A stretch of 64,000 nucleotides of DNA from Corynebacterium aurimucosum ATCC 700975 (GTDB lineage: Bacteria > Actinomycetota > Actinomycetes > Mycobacteriales > Mycobacteriaceae). The stretch covers positions 620,001 through 684,000 of the forward strand of contig NC_012590.1 of the NCBI RefSeq assembly GCF_000022905.1, given 5' to 3'. This document shows positions 52,764 through 61,963 of this stretch, piece after piece. The translations under genes and the position numbers were made by a program. Below the pieces are notes generated by a model. It saw only the letters and a program-made list of their open reading frames with translations. It had not been told where the DNA came from and made no database searches. Numbering within the stretch: the first letter of the stretch is position 1; the number at the start of each line of letters is the position of its first letter.

Positions 52764-53921
52764 CTAGTTCACGCCGAGGGCCGGGCCCACCGTGGCCCAA
52801 CTGATGGCCAGCTCGCGGCGGAACAGCCCCCACGTGTGGCGCCCGGCCGGAAGCTCGTAGTAGTCAAGATCAACGCCAGCGGCGGTGGCTCGCTTGGCGT
52901 AATAGGCACTGCACCAGTAATCCAAGCGTTCGTTGAGACCCAAGGCGGGGAGTGGTGAGTCTTCAATATCGATATCAAAGTCTGCTGGGCCACCGCGGGA
53001 GACGATGACGAAGGTCTTCCGCCCCTTTTGGTGATCGAGGTTGAGAACCGGCGAATGCTGCGCCCACGCCGGATCCCACGGCGCGCCGAAAGAACGAGCT
53101 GGGTCCGTACCGTAGAAAGCCGCGCTTACCCATGCGAAGGACTGCGCGAGGATACCTGTGGTCGAAGGGCAGCCGGAGAAGGAACCAGCAACCTTGAACC
53201 GCGGATCAAAAGTGGCAAGCTCCAGCGCTGGGCCGCCCGAGTTGCTCACGCCCGCGATGCCGTCGCGGCCGTTGCCGTGAAACTTGGCGTCGATAAGCTG
53301 CGGGAGTTCCTTGGTGAGATAGGTGGCCCACTTGTATTTTCCGTGGGTGTCATGGGGCTGCGCCCAGTCGGACATCATCGAGCCATAAGCACCGCGGGGT
53401 GATACGACATTCACGTGCTTGTCGCGGAAGAACTCGGAAGCTCCGCCACCGTCCCACCACAGTGCGTCCTCGCCTCCGCCGGCGCCGCCCAGCAGGTAAT
53501 AGGTCGGGCGAGGCTGAGTATTCTCTAATCCTCCCAGAGGAAGAATGATGTCGTTAGTGATAACGCGGTCCATGGCCGGTGAATAGGCCTTAAGCTCCCA
53601 CACGTTGTCTTGGATATGCCGCAGCTCGCGCAGTTGTGCCGGTGCGGTGGTCGCGGGTGGGCGCGTAGCTTCTGGTGCGACCGTCGGGATTCTCACTTGC
53701 TGAAGTAACCTCCCCCAAGCAGCGAAGATATTATCGGCAAAGAGTACTGGAGCTAGTGGGCCCAGGGCTATGGGATCGAGGGCACTGGAGTGTTGATCGA
53801 TGTTGGCGATATCGCTGCTCATCGCATCTGGCGCCTGTGCGTGCGCCGGTTGAGCGTGAGTGGGGGAAAGGATCAGCCCCACTGAAAGAAGGCCCGCTAG
53901 TGCGGTGCGAGAGAAATGCAT
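52764..53921 (-). CDS. cmt: Secreted mycolyltransferase/esterase (antigen 85-like)
   Basis: 385 residues. Signal peptide MHFSRTALAGLLSVGLILSPTHAQPAHAQA; alpha/beta-hydrolase with nucleophile region GIAGVSNSGGPALELATFDPRF, acidic region and the catalytic His in LPAGRHTWGLFRRE. The family transfers mycolic acid chains to trehalose or arabinogalactan in the corynebacterial outer membrane. The GxS motif is GVSNSGG, typical of corynebacterial Cmt proteins. A disordered stretch precedes the catalytic domain. Which of several Cmt paralogues it is cannot be told. Confidence 0.88.
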   Translation of the reverse strand: MHFSRTALAGLLSVGLILSPTHAQPAHAQAPDAMSSDIANIDQHSSALDPIALGPLAPVLFADNIFAAWGRLLQQVRIPTVAPEATRPPATTAPAQLRELRHIQDNVWELKAYSPAMDRVITNDIILPLGGLENTQPRPTYYLLGGAGGGEDALWWDGGGASEFFRDKHVNVVSPRGAYGSMMSDWAQPHDTHGKYKWATYLTKELPQLIDAKFHGNGRDGIAGVSNSGGPALELATFDPRFKVAGSFSGCPSTTGILAQSFAWVSAAFYGTDPARSFGAPWDPAWAQHSPVLNLDHQKGRKTFVIVSRGGPADFDIDIEDSPLPALGLNERLDYWCSAYYAKRATAAGVDLDYYELPAGRHTWGLFRRELAISWATVGPALGVN

Positions 53922-54008
53922 TGGTTCACAATAGCCAACTAATTGTGTACCGCGAAATGCCGTCTGCGATATGAGAGCCTCGTGAAAGAGTCGCTGGGCA
54001 CAATGAAA

Positions 54009-54033
54009 CCCCGACCGCGTATGGCGGTCGGGG
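54009..54033 (-). terminator. Terminator after the fourth secreted paralogue
   Basis: Perfect 10-bp stem CCCCGACCGC / GCGGTCGGGG with a 5-nt loop; on the minus strand followed by TTTCATT. Lies about 75 bp past the stop at 54107. Confidence 0.7.
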
Positions 54034-54106
54034 TCCTCTCACTCTCTCGTTACCGGACTAAGCGCCGGCGGGCTGCACTCTCTGTGAAGCGGGCGTGGGG
54101 TGTTCC

Positions 54107-55489
54107 TTAGAACAGGCCCTCAGCCTTCTTGCCGGTGTCCTTCACGGTGATCTCGCGGGAGTCAACGTTCTGGTCGTTGTCGGTGGAGTTATCACCCTTC
54201 AGGCGGGAAATCTGGGTCACCTCGATGTAGTTCTTCAGGCGGCCTTCCTTGGTGTTGCCGTCGCCGAAGTCCAGGTTGGCAACGCGAGCGCTCTCGCCAG
54301 CGTTAATCGGGTTGGCCAGGGTGACCTCGAAGGAGCGGGTGGAGGTCTTCTCATCGAAGCCCAAGTCGCGGATGTGCGCACCGTTGGAGGAACGCGGGGT
54401 GATGAGGCGGTCAACGCCCTTCGGGCCCTCAGCGGTCTTAACGTCAACGCGGTACTGAACCGCCGGGAAGTCGCCGTAGTAGCGCTCGGTACCGACGTTC
54501 TCCAGGCGGAGAGCAACGGTGCCGGCGAAACCAGCGTGCTTAGCACCGGAGGTGGTCAGAACCGGCTTCAGGTCCAGCTTCTGCTTGGCCTCATCGGTCT
54601 TGCCGTTATCAAGGTCCTCCTGGACCTTCTTGTCGGCTTCCTCTTCCTTCTTACCCTCAGCCTCGGACACGGCCTTCTCCTCCGGAGCGACCTCGTTGTC
54701 CTTGATGACCTCGGCGTCAGCCTCCGGGGACTTCTCTTCCTCAACAACCTTCGGGTCGTTGACGTCGGTGGTGTTCTGAGCGTCCTTGTTTGGAGCGTAG
54801 GAATCAGCGATGTCGTCGTAGAGCTTGACGCGAACCTCGTTCTTCATCGGCTGCATTGCGGACCAGAAGGTCGGGGTGGACCAGGTGCCGTTCGGCTTGC
54901 AGTACTGCTGGGTACCGGTCATGTTCAGAACGCGGAAGCCGTAGGTAGCTTCACCGGTGTGGTTCGGCGGAACATCGTACGGGCCGATGGACTGGCCAGC
55001 CTCCCAGGACAGGGAGTAGGACGCGGAAGCACCGAGCTTGGTAGCAATCTCGTGGGAGAGGCCGAAGGAGCCCTCGGAGTTCTTGCCGGAACCCTTGCCG
55101 CCTGCGTTCATGGAGGTGGTCTCAGTGCGGTCACCGTTGACGGACAGGGTGATGGACTGGGACTTGGACAGGTCCTGCTGCAGCGGGATGTCCTTCTTGG
55201 TCTGGTTGGTGGTGGAGATGGTGCCTGCTGGCATGAAGTTATCGGTCACCTTGTAGACCACGGTGCGGTGGTCCTCCCACGGGTTGCAGACCGGGCGCGG
55301 GTTGAGCACGTTGGCCTTCATGTGGTCGGAGCCGTGGGACGTGTGAACGATGGGTAGCTTGGCGTTCACGGCCGGGGTCTCCGGGTAGGACTCGGTCTGG
55401 GTAGCTGCGGAGGCAGCCGGCGCGATGAGGGCAGTGCCTGCAATCGCGAGGCCGGCGATGAGGCCGGCGGTGCGACGACGCTTGGTCAT
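54107..55489 (-). CDS. Large secreted Cys-bracketed beta-rich protein (family member D)
   Basis: 460 residues; signal peptide MTKRRRTAGLIAGLAIAGTALIAPAASA. The N-terminal domain contains the shared layout: C68, TNQTKKDIPLQQDLSKSQSI and following Thr/Ser-alternating strand, GGKGSGKNSEGSFG, a helical or strand segment LSHEIATKLGASASYSLSW, GQSIGPYDVPPNHTGEATYGF, C197 and W203. An acidic/lysine coil follows (about 230-310), then a second C-terminal domain (about 320-450). The first part resembles aerolysin/ETX-MTX2 proteins in pattern. AGGAGAACA precedes the ATG. Confidence 0.82.
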   Translation of the reverse strand: MTKRRRTAGLIAGLAIAGTALIAPAASAATQTESYPETPAVNAKLPIVHTSHGSDHMKANVLNPRPVCNPWEDHRTVVYKVTDNFMPAGTISTTNQTKKDIPLQQDLSKSQSITLSVNGDRTETTSMNAGGKGSGKNSEGSFGLSHEIATKLGASASYSLSWEAGQSIGPYDVPPNHTGEATYGFRVLNMTGTQQYCKPNGTWSTPTFWSAMQPMKNEVRVKLYDDIADSYAPNKDAQNTTDVNDPKVVEEEKSPEADAEVIKDNEVAPEEKAVSEAEGKKEEEADKKVQEDLDNGKTDEAKQKLDLKPVLTTSGAKHAGFAGTVALRLENVGTERYYGDFPAVQYRVDVKTAEGPKGVDRLITPRSSNGAHIRDLGFDEKTSTRSFEVTLANPINAGESARVANLDFGDGNTKEGRLKNYIEVTQISRLKGDNSTDNDQNVDSREITVKDTGKKAEGLF

Positions 55490-55745
55490 TGTTGTTCTCC
55501 TGGATGAAAATTTTTGGGGCAATGTGGTGACGCACTGCGGTGGCGCTGTAGGAGCGCTGTTGTGCCCAGTGCGTGACGTGTTGCAACGATAAGACGCTTT
55601 TCAGGATCGCGCACCCTTAGAATTGTTAATATTTTTACCCATGGAAGTACATTTCGATCGGGTGGGTCTGAAGTGAACATTTCACTAAGAAATTTGCGCC
55701 AACCTTGGTTTTGTCCCAGTAGACCGTATTCTGGGAAAACGTCTC

Positions 55746-55790
55746 TTTGACCGTTCGTTCACAAACTAAAGAATGACCCCATCGAGGGGT
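55746..55790. promoter_or_regulatory. Conserved upstream motif, second copy
   Basis: TTTGACCGTT then CGTTCACAAACT (55746-55767), 257 bp before the 460-residue paralogue, followed by ACCC...GGGT (55776-55790). One mismatch in 22 to the block at 31665-31686. The region 55490-55899 has no gene. Confidence 0.7.
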
Positions 55791-55899
55791 GCTTAAGGGG
55801 CGCGTCGGGGATGGGCGGCGGGTGGTTTGGCCCTGAGGGGGCAGGGATGTGGGCGCAGCCGTAGGCTTCTGAATTAAGGGATTTCTTAAAGGGGCTGCG

Positions 55900-56454
55900 T
55901 CATTCTTCTTCGATCTCCGGGTCTTCCGAACGGGCTTGCTCGAAGACCTCTGCCGCGGCGCGCAGATTAATGGTGCCGATGATGAGGCCGACTACGATAT
56001 CCGGCCACGGGCTTGCCCATGCCAGCATGAGAAGGCCGGCGCCAAGAATGAGAATGTTGGCGGCAACATCGTTGCGCGCGGCCAACCAAGCACCGCGCGT
56101 GAGCGCGCTGCCGTGACGCAGTTGCAGCAATAACACCGCGCAGAGCAGATTGATGAGCACGGCGGCTACGGCCGTGCCGGAAAGCGTGAGCGGCTCAGGT
56201 ACGGTGCCAGTGACGATCTTCCATATGGCCATGGCATAGGATGCCACGGCAGGAATCAGGATGAGTCCGGCTAGGCCATAGCTTGCTTTGCGACGCCGAG
56301 TCCAACTTATTTTTCTTATGAGCGGTTGTGCATTAGTCGACGATGGTGACGTCGTCCTCGCGGCGGTGCCTTTCGCCGGCGAAGCCACCGAAGGCTGTAA
56401 TGAGCGCGGTGGCGGCCAGGATGATAATTCCCGGTGTAGAGCTAGGCGTGTCAT
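55900..56454 (-). CDS. Cation-transporter-like fragment, N-terminal half missing
   Basis: C-terminal half of a cation-diffusion-facilitator-type protein: LAGLILIPAVASYAMAIWKIVTGTVPEPL, LSGTAVAAVLINLLCAVLLLQ, AWLAARNDVAANILILGAGLLM and SPWPDIVVGLIIGTINLRAAAEVFEQA. The first two membrane helices, which hold the usual HxxxD metal site in the family, are absent. The ATG at 56454 overlaps the MFS gene by 122 nt; a GTG at 56388 gives 162 residues with a shorter overlap. Possibly a remnant or a non-functional truncated transporter. Confidence 0.6.
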   Translation of the reverse strand: MTRLALHRELSSWPPPRSLQPSVASPAKGTAARTTSPSSTNAQPLIRKISWTRRRKASYGLAGLILIPAVASYAMAIWKIVTGTVPEPLTLSGTAVAAVLINLLCAVLLLQLRHGSALTRGAWLAARNDVAANILILGAGLLMLAWASPWPDIVVGLIIGTINLRAAAEVFEQARSEDPEIEEE

Positions 56455-57685
56455 TGGAGGCGTTCAGCGCGGTAGCGAGGAAAGGTAGCAGTCCCGATAC
56501 TGCGGAGGCGATATTGGCAGAGATGGCCACCCCGGAATAACGGACGTTAGCCGGGAAGATCTCTGAGAGTAGGACGCCCGACACGGAATAGGTGATTGTA
56601 ACTAGGGACAGTCCAATGCAAACAGCAAGCGTGAGTAGTACAGCATTGCCGGTATCGATCATCGCCCACAGCGGCCACGCCATGATGGCGGTGGCAAGCG
56701 CGCCGTATCCGATAACGCGACCGGGGCCAATCTTTTCGCCGAGGCGGCCGAAGATGATGTTGATAAAGATCTGGCACACAGCGCCGAGGAGGGTGGCGTT
56801 CACGACGGTCTGGCGCTCGAAGTCCAGCGTGGTTGTGGCATAGGAGAGGACGTAGGTGCTCATGACGAAGAACCCGCCGATGCCTAGGAAGGCTGCCGCA
56901 GAGGCGAGGCATAGTTGTGGGGAGTGTTGTGTGAAAAGCTCCTTCAGAGAGCCTTGGTGCGCGGCTTCGTCTGCCTCGGCCTCCTCTTCGAGTGCTTTGT
57001 ACACCGGGGATTCCTCAGCCTTCGAGCGAGTCCACAGTGCTACTGCCAGGAAGGGGAAGGCGATGAGGAAGGGAACGCGCCAGCCCCATGAGCTCACCGC
57101 GTCATCATCGAGCATGAGTACAAGCGCGAAGGCGCCGGAGGAGAGCAACGTACCGGCGGGGGAGCCGATTTGCACGAAGGCTGCGTAACGGCCGCGCTTT
57201 TCTGCCGGCGCGTGTTCGATAGCCATGGTTGTTGCACCACCCCATTCGCCGCCGACGGCGACTCCCTGGAGCAGACGCAGGATGACCAGAGTGATAGGTG
57301 CCCAGATGCCAATGCTGTCAAAGGTGGGCAGGAGGCCAATGACTCCGGTGGCTACTCCGATAACGACGATGGAGATGATAAGGGCTGGTCGGCGCCCCAT
57401 CTTATCGCCAATTTGCCCGAAAATAACCGCGCCGAGTGGGCGGGCGAGGAAGCCTACGCCGAAAGTGGCGAAGGAGGCGAGGGTGGCGCCGGTGCCCGAC
57501 ATTCCAGAGAAGAAGAGTTCGTTGAAGACGAGCGCGGCGGCGGTGCCGAAGAGGAAGAAGTCATACCATTCGAGGGCTGTGCCGACGAATGCGGAACTGG
57601 CGATGCGGAAGACGTCCTTTGAGTCGACCTTGATTTCCTCGGCGCCGGATTGGGCCGAGGCGGCCGGCGCTGCATGGGTAGTCAT
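56333..57685 (-). CDS. MHS-family MFS transporter
   Basis: 450 residues, 12 membrane segments. Metabolite:H+ symporter (ProP/ShiA/KgtP-like) signatures: VGTALEWYDFFLFGTAAALVFNELFF, GFLARPLGAVIFGQIGDKMGRRPALI and RLLQGVAVGGEWGGATTMAIEHAP. It is close to a PucR regulator and two hydrolase genes and may import their substrate (a purine or pyrimidine derivative, an amide or a carboxylic acid); specificity cannot be read. Starts just upstream of the divergently unrelated regulator region. Confidence 0.9.
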   Translation of the reverse strand: MTTHAAPAASAQSGAEEIKVDSKDVFRIASSAFVGTALEWYDFFLFGTAAALVFNELFFSGMSGTGATLASFATFGVGFLARPLGAVIFGQIGDKMGRRPALIISIVVIGVATGVIGLLPTFDSIGIWAPITLVILRLLQGVAVGGEWGGATTMAIEHAPAEKRGRYAAFVQIGSPAGTLLSSGAFALVLMLDDDAVSSWGWRVPFLIAFPFLAVALWTRSKAEESPVYKALEEEAEADEAAHQGSLKELFTQHSPQLCLASAAAFLGIGGFFVMSTYVLSYATTTLDFERQTVVNATLLGAVCQIFINIIFGRLGEKIGPGRVIGYGALATAIMAWPLWAMIDTGNAVLLTLAVCIGLSLVTITYSVSGVLLSEIFPANVRYSGVAISANIASAVSGLLPFLATALNASNDTPSSTPGIIILAATALITAFGGFAGERHRREDDVTIVD

Positions 57686-57823
57686 ATCGAGGTGCTCCTT
57701 ATGTGAAATGCATTACCTTTCTATGGAACATTAGGTGCGCGTCACCTTGGGGTGAATGGGGTGGAGAGTTTTCTATGCATTGCCCCACTGGCTGAGTGCT
57801 GTGGTTGTGTCTGTGCACAAGTG

Positions 57824-58969
57824 CTATCGGGCAGTGCGATGGAGTGCTAGCAAAGCTCGCGCGGCATCCTTTGGGCGAGTGATGTCAAGACCGGTGAGCT
57901 CGTTGACGTGTCGTAGGCGGTTGAGCACGGTATTGCGGTGGCAGTGCAGCGCTTCCGCGGAATCCTTGATGGACCCGCAGTCCAGGTAGGTGGTGATGGT
58001 CAGGTAGAGCGGCGCGTGGTGAAGCCGTAACTCGGCGATTGTCTGGGTGAGCTCCGTCATGCCGCTGGCGGTGAAGTCTGCGAGGGCATCCCCGGCGACG
58101 GCCCAGAGTGCATCGGGCGCTTCGGTGAGTTGGTTCAGCGGCCCGGTGGCGTCGAAGATGTGTGGTGCCTGATGCGCAGCCGCGCGCGCTCCGGCTAGTC
58201 CGGTGACGTTGCGAAAGAGCACCCCGGAAATATCTGCCAACTCTTTGGTCCTGCGTCCTGCGGAATGGCTGATGGGGCACTGTTCACTGGGCCAAAAGGC
58301 CACAAACATCCCGCGCACACCGTGGCCGAAGGCCTTGCCGGAGGAGATGGGTTCGTGGAGAAGCGCGCGCAACTCCACCGCCGCAGTGGGATGGGCCACC
58401 ACGACATCGAAGTGGCAATCGGCATCCAGGTTGAGCGCGCGGGTGATTTCCGCAATGCCGAGCGTGCCCAGTGATTCGGCCGCAAAGAGCCTTTCCAAAT
58501 GTCGGGCGTGGGCGCGGTGCACGTCGTGCTGCCCGCGCGCTTCTTCTAGGCGGTAGGCGTCGCGTACCACCAGGTTGTACATCGTCACAACGGAATGCAG
58601 CTGGGTCACGTGGTCGATGAGCACTTCCTGGTCCGCGCCGGCGGCCCGGCGTAAATGCTCCCAGAGGACCGTGAAGTCGAGCTGGATGGCGTCGATCAGC
58701 GTTGCTAATTCTACGCCCTGGTGTGCGCGCCGCCGACCCAGGCTCTGCGCGTGGGCGCGCAGCTCCTCCTCGTCCATCGCGCCGACCAGCACATCGGAGA
58801 TGCGAGCGAGGACCTCAAAGGCTGTAAGGCGTAGCTCGTCCGCGCTCACTAGTGAGTCGCCATAGCGCCCTGAGCGGCTAAAGGCGGTGAGGAAATCCTC
58901 CACCAGCCGGGGGATGGTGCCCTGGACCTCCGCAACGATATCGTGCCAGCGTTGTTCGTGCATGTGCAC
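57824..58969 (-). CDS. PucR/CdaR-type transcriptional regulator
   Basis: 381 residues (two residues less if from the second methionine). Helical N-terminus with a sensor-like region; C-terminal PucR helix-turn-helix TYLDCGSIKDSAEALHCHRNTVLNRLRHVNELTGLDITRP. Such regulators often activate purine, pyrimidine or sugar-acid catabolic genes and may sense a small effector. It lies between the MFS gene and the divergent amidohydrolase-M20 pair, the likely targets. Confidence 0.88.
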   Translation of the reverse strand: MHMHEQRWHDIVAEVQGTIPRLVEDFLTAFSRSGRYGDSLVSADELRLTAFEVLARISDVLVGAMDEEELRAHAQSLGRRRAHQGVELATLIDAIQLDFTVLWEHLRRAAGADQEVLIDHVTQLHSVVTMYNLVVRDAYRLEEARGQHDVHRAHARHLERLFAAESLGTLGIAEITRALNLDADCHFDVVVAHPTAAVELRALLHEPISSGKAFGHGVRGMFVAFWPSEQCPISHSAGRRTKELADISGVLFRNVTGLAGARAAAHQAPHIFDATGPLNQLTEAPDALWAVAGDALADFTASGMTELTQTIAELRLHHAPLYLTITTYLDCGSIKDSAEALHCHRNTVLNRLRHVNELTGLDITRPKDAARALLALHRTAR

Positions 58970-59104
58970 AACGCTACACGGTGGTCACTGGTGAATTGCC
59001 CTCAATGCGGAGAGATGTATCACTTCTACGTTTAACCTGTGGGGGCAGACACAGCACGCACCGCGTGCAGTTCGTCGGAGAAACAGGAGAACACAGGAGG
59101 ACGC

Positions 59105-60697
59105 ATGATCACGCGCATCGACAACGCCCACATCCTGACCCAAGACCCTGCGCGGCCAGTCACGGATGCGGTGGCCTTTGCCAACGGGCGCATCCTGGCA
59201 GTGGGGCAGGCCGCCCGTGACCTGCCCGCTGACCAGGTGTGCGATGCCGGCGGGCGCACGCTGAGCCCTGGTTTTAATGACGTGCATTCCCACACCGTGT
59301 GGTTCGGCCAAACGCTGCTGGAAGTCGACCTCTCCCAGGCCACAACGCCAGAGGATGTCTACTCTGCATTGCACGAGGCCGAGCCCAACCCCGACGGTTG
59401 GGTAGTGGCCGCAGGGTTTCGCCCCTCCGGGCTGGATGCGCCGGTGGAGATAGAGCAGCTTGACCGCGTGACCGGCGGGGCTCCGCTGCTGATCAAACAC
59501 AACTCGGGCCACGCCTACACGGTCAACACCGCGGCCCTGCGCGCGGCGGGCGTCGATCCTGCCAACCCACCCGAGGTGGAAGGTGGGGAGTTTGTTCGCG
59601 ATGCCGATGGGCACTGCACGGGGCTGCTCGATGAAAACGCCATGCGCGCCATTCAGGAGGTGACGCTGCCCGAATCCGGTGAGGAGATTGCCCGTGCCTT
59701 GGAGTTAGCTACGCGCCGGTACCTGGAGCGCGGTCTGACTTCTGTCACGGACGCCGGGGTGGCCGGCGGCTGGATCGGGCACAGCCCGCGCGAGATTGCC
59801 GCCTACCAAAACGCCACCCTGCACACCCGCATGCAAGTGATGGTGACCATGGATGTGCTCCACGAGATTTCCGGACACGCCTCCGACGGCCCCGGCTGGG
59901 GCCTCGATGGCGGCCTGCGCACCGGCTTCGGTGACGAGTGGCTGCAGGTAGGGCCGGTCAAGATCTTCAGCGATGGCTCCCTGCTGGGGACCACCGCCGC
60001 ACTGACGGAGAACTACGCCTGCTGCTCCCATCACGGCTATTTTCAGGGGGATCCTGAGCAGATGCGCACCCGCGCGCTGCAAGCGGCGAATTCCGGCTGG
60101 TCACTGGCCATCCACGCCATCGGCGATGCGGCGGTGGATTTTGCGATAGAGACGCTGGAGGAGGCCATCGACAAGCATGGCGTGCCCGCCATGCCACACC
60201 GCATCGAGCACGGCGGTGTGGTGCGTCTTGACCAGATCGAGCGCCTGCGGGGTAAGCCCATCGTGGTGGTGCCGCAGCCGCTGTTCATCCAGGCCTTCGG
60301 TGACGCGATGGCGGATGCTCTCGGCCCGGAGCGCACCGCGTGGAGCTACCCGGGCAAGCGGCTTCTCGACGCCTCCCTCATCCTCCCCGGCAGCTCCGAT
60401 CAGCCCGTGGCACCCGGCGTGCCGCTGGAGGTCATGCAGGCTTTCGTGGAGCGGCGCACCGCCTCGGGCCGGGACTATGGGCCTAAGGATCGCCTCACCC
60501 CTGCGGAGGCTCTCTACGCCTATACCGCAGGTTCGGCCGCGGCGACGGGCTGGGCTGGGCACAAGGGGCAGGTGATGCCGGGGCAGCTGGCGGACTTCGT
60601 GCTGCTAACCCAAGACCCTCTGAACACAGATGACCTTTCCACTATCGACGTGGCCGCCACCATTGTGGGCGGCGAGCTGCGCTACGGAAGCCTTTAA
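59105..60697 (+). CDS. Amidohydrolase (YtcJ-like)
   Basis: 530 residues. Metal-dependent amidohydrolase of the YtcJ group: N-terminal TRIDNAHILTQDPARPVTDAVAFANGRILAVG, LSPGFNDVHSHTVWFG (HxH metal site), HNSGHAYTVNTAAL, LAIHAIGDAAVDFAIETLEEA, PHRIEHGGVVRLDQIERL and the C-terminal PGQLADFVLLTQDPL. Substrate unknown; adjacent carbamoylase suggests nitrogen-compound catabolism. Start from AGGAGGACGC and ATG at 59105. The M20 gene follows 9 nt later. Confidence 0.9.
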   Translation: MITRIDNAHILTQDPARPVTDAVAFANGRILAVGQAARDLPADQVCDAGGRTLSPGFNDVHSHTVWFGQTLLEVDLSQATTPEDVYSALHEAEPNPDGWVVAAGFRPSGLDAPVEIEQLDRVTGGAPLLIKHNSGHAYTVNTAALRAAGVDPANPPEVEGGEFVRDADGHCTGLLDENAMRAIQEVTLPESGEEIARALELATRRYLERGLTSVTDAGVAGGWIGHSPREIAAYQNATLHTRMQVMVTMDVLHEISGHASDGPGWGLDGGLRTGFGDEWLQVGPVKIFSDGSLLGTTAALTENYACCSHHGYFQGDPEQMRTRALQAANSGWSLAIHAIGDAAVDFAIETLEEAIDKHGVPAMPHRIEHGGVVRLDQIERLRGKPIVVVPQPLFIQAFGDAMADALGPERTAWSYPGKRLLDASLILPGSSDQPVAPGVPLEVMQAFVERRTASGRDYGPKDRLTPAEALYAYTAGSAAATGWAGHKGQVMPGQLADFVLLTQDPLNTDDLSTIDVAATIVGGELRYGSL

Positions 60698-60706
60698 GGA
60701 GTAGAA

Positions 60707-61942
60707 ATGCGAGCAACCACCAACGAACAATTCCTGGCCGATTTCCAGGCCATGTCCGCCAACGGCGCCACTCCGGGCGGCGGCGTAGAGCGCCAGGCAG
60801 CCAGTGCCGGCGATAACCTCAACCGCGCCTGGTTCCACGAGGTCCTGGAATCCCTGGGAGCACGGGTCATCTACGACGAGATTGGGAACCAGTACGGTCT
60901 CTTTGAGCTCGTCCCCGGCGCCGAGTACGTGGGCCTGGGCTCGCACCTGGATTCGCAGCCCTTGGCCGGGCGCTTCGACGGTGCCTATGGCGTGTTGGCC
61001 GCAGCCCATGCCGCTGGGCGCGTGGCACAGTCGGGGGTCAAGGCGCGCTATAACCTGGCGGTCATCAACTGGTTCAACGAGGAAGGCTCGCGCTTTGCGC
61101 CCTCCATGATGGGAAGCTCCGTGTTCGTGGGAACGCTGGCGCTTGATCGCGCCCACTCCGCCACCGACCTTTCTGGCGTCACCGTCGCGCAGGCGCAAGA
61201 GGAAGCGGGCTGGTCCCCGCGTGGTGAAGCCCCGAAGCTCGCGGCCTATGCCGAGATCCACGTCGAGCAAGGTAAGGAACTGGAAGCTGCCGGCAACACG
61301 ATTGGTCTGGTTACCGCCACGTGGGGCGCGAAGAAATTCCAGGCGGTGGTCTCCGGGGAACAAGGCCATACCGGTTCCACGCTGATGGCCGATAGGAAGG
61401 ACGCGCTCTTCGGCGCCTCGCTCATTATTGCCTCAGTAGAGCGCCTCACCCACGAATTCGATGAAGGGCAGCTGCAGGCCTCGGTCTCGCAGCTAACACT
61501 GGAGCCGAACTCGCCGGTGACCATCGCCCGCGAGGTGCGCTTCAACGTGGACGTGCGCTCGCCCTCCACGGAGGTGTTGGACAAAGCCCAAGCGCGCCTG
61601 CAGGAGATCATCGCCGAAGCAGAGGAAGAATCCCGCACCTCGGTCGAGCTATCTCCGACGCACGAGTGGGCACTCAACCCCTACCCGGAAGCCGGTGTAG
61701 AGCTGGCCCGCGAGGTCGTGGAGGAGCTGGGATACCCGCACCAGGAAATCTACACGGTGGCCGGCCACGATTCGACCAACCTCAAGGAGGTGGTGCCGAC
61801 GGTCATGCTCTTCATCCCCTCCGTCGACGGCATCTCACACAACGAAAAGGAGTTCACCACCGAGGAGGACTGCGTGGCCGGCCTGGACGTGCTGACGCAC
61901 GTGGCGCAGCGCCTCGTGGAAAACGGTTGCGGGGAGGACTAG
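60707..61942 (+). CDS. M20 family carbamoylase / allantoate amidohydrolase-like
   Basis: 411 residues. M20 (AmaB/HydC-type) hydrolase with metal ligands in VGLGSHLDSQPLAGRFDGAYGVL, WFNEEGSRF, YAEIHVEQGKELE and the C-terminal SHNEKEFTTEEDCVAG; dimerisation-domain motif GEQGHTGSTLM. Hydrolyses N-carbamoyl amino acids, ureidopropionate or allantoate. GGAG before the ATG. Forms an operon with the amidohydrolase; the PucR regulator is divergent. Confidence 0.9.
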   Translation: MRATTNEQFLADFQAMSANGATPGGGVERQAASAGDNLNRAWFHEVLESLGARVIYDEIGNQYGLFELVPGAEYVGLGSHLDSQPLAGRFDGAYGVLAAAHAAGRVAQSGVKARYNLAVINWFNEEGSRFAPSMMGSSVFVGTLALDRAHSATDLSGVTVAQAQEEAGWSPRGEAPKLAAYAEIHVEQGKELEAAGNTIGLVTATWGAKKFQAVVSGEQGHTGSTLMADRKDALFGASLIIASVERLTHEFDEGQLQASVSQLTLEPNSPVTIAREVRFNVDVRSPSTEVLDKAQARLQEIIAEAEEESRTSVELSPTHEWALNPYPEAGVELAREVVEELGYPHQEIYTVAGHDSTNLKEVVPTVMLFIPSVDGISHNEKEFTTEEDCVAGLDVLTHVAQRLVENGCGED

Positions 61943-61963
61943 GTACCTAGCGCGGCCGGCGCG

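Noticed and set aside
54095..55357. 420-codon plus-strand open frame opposite the 460-residue secreted protein gene
   Set aside because: No ribosome site or recognisable motif; the minus-strand gene has a signal peptide, ribosome site and paralogues.
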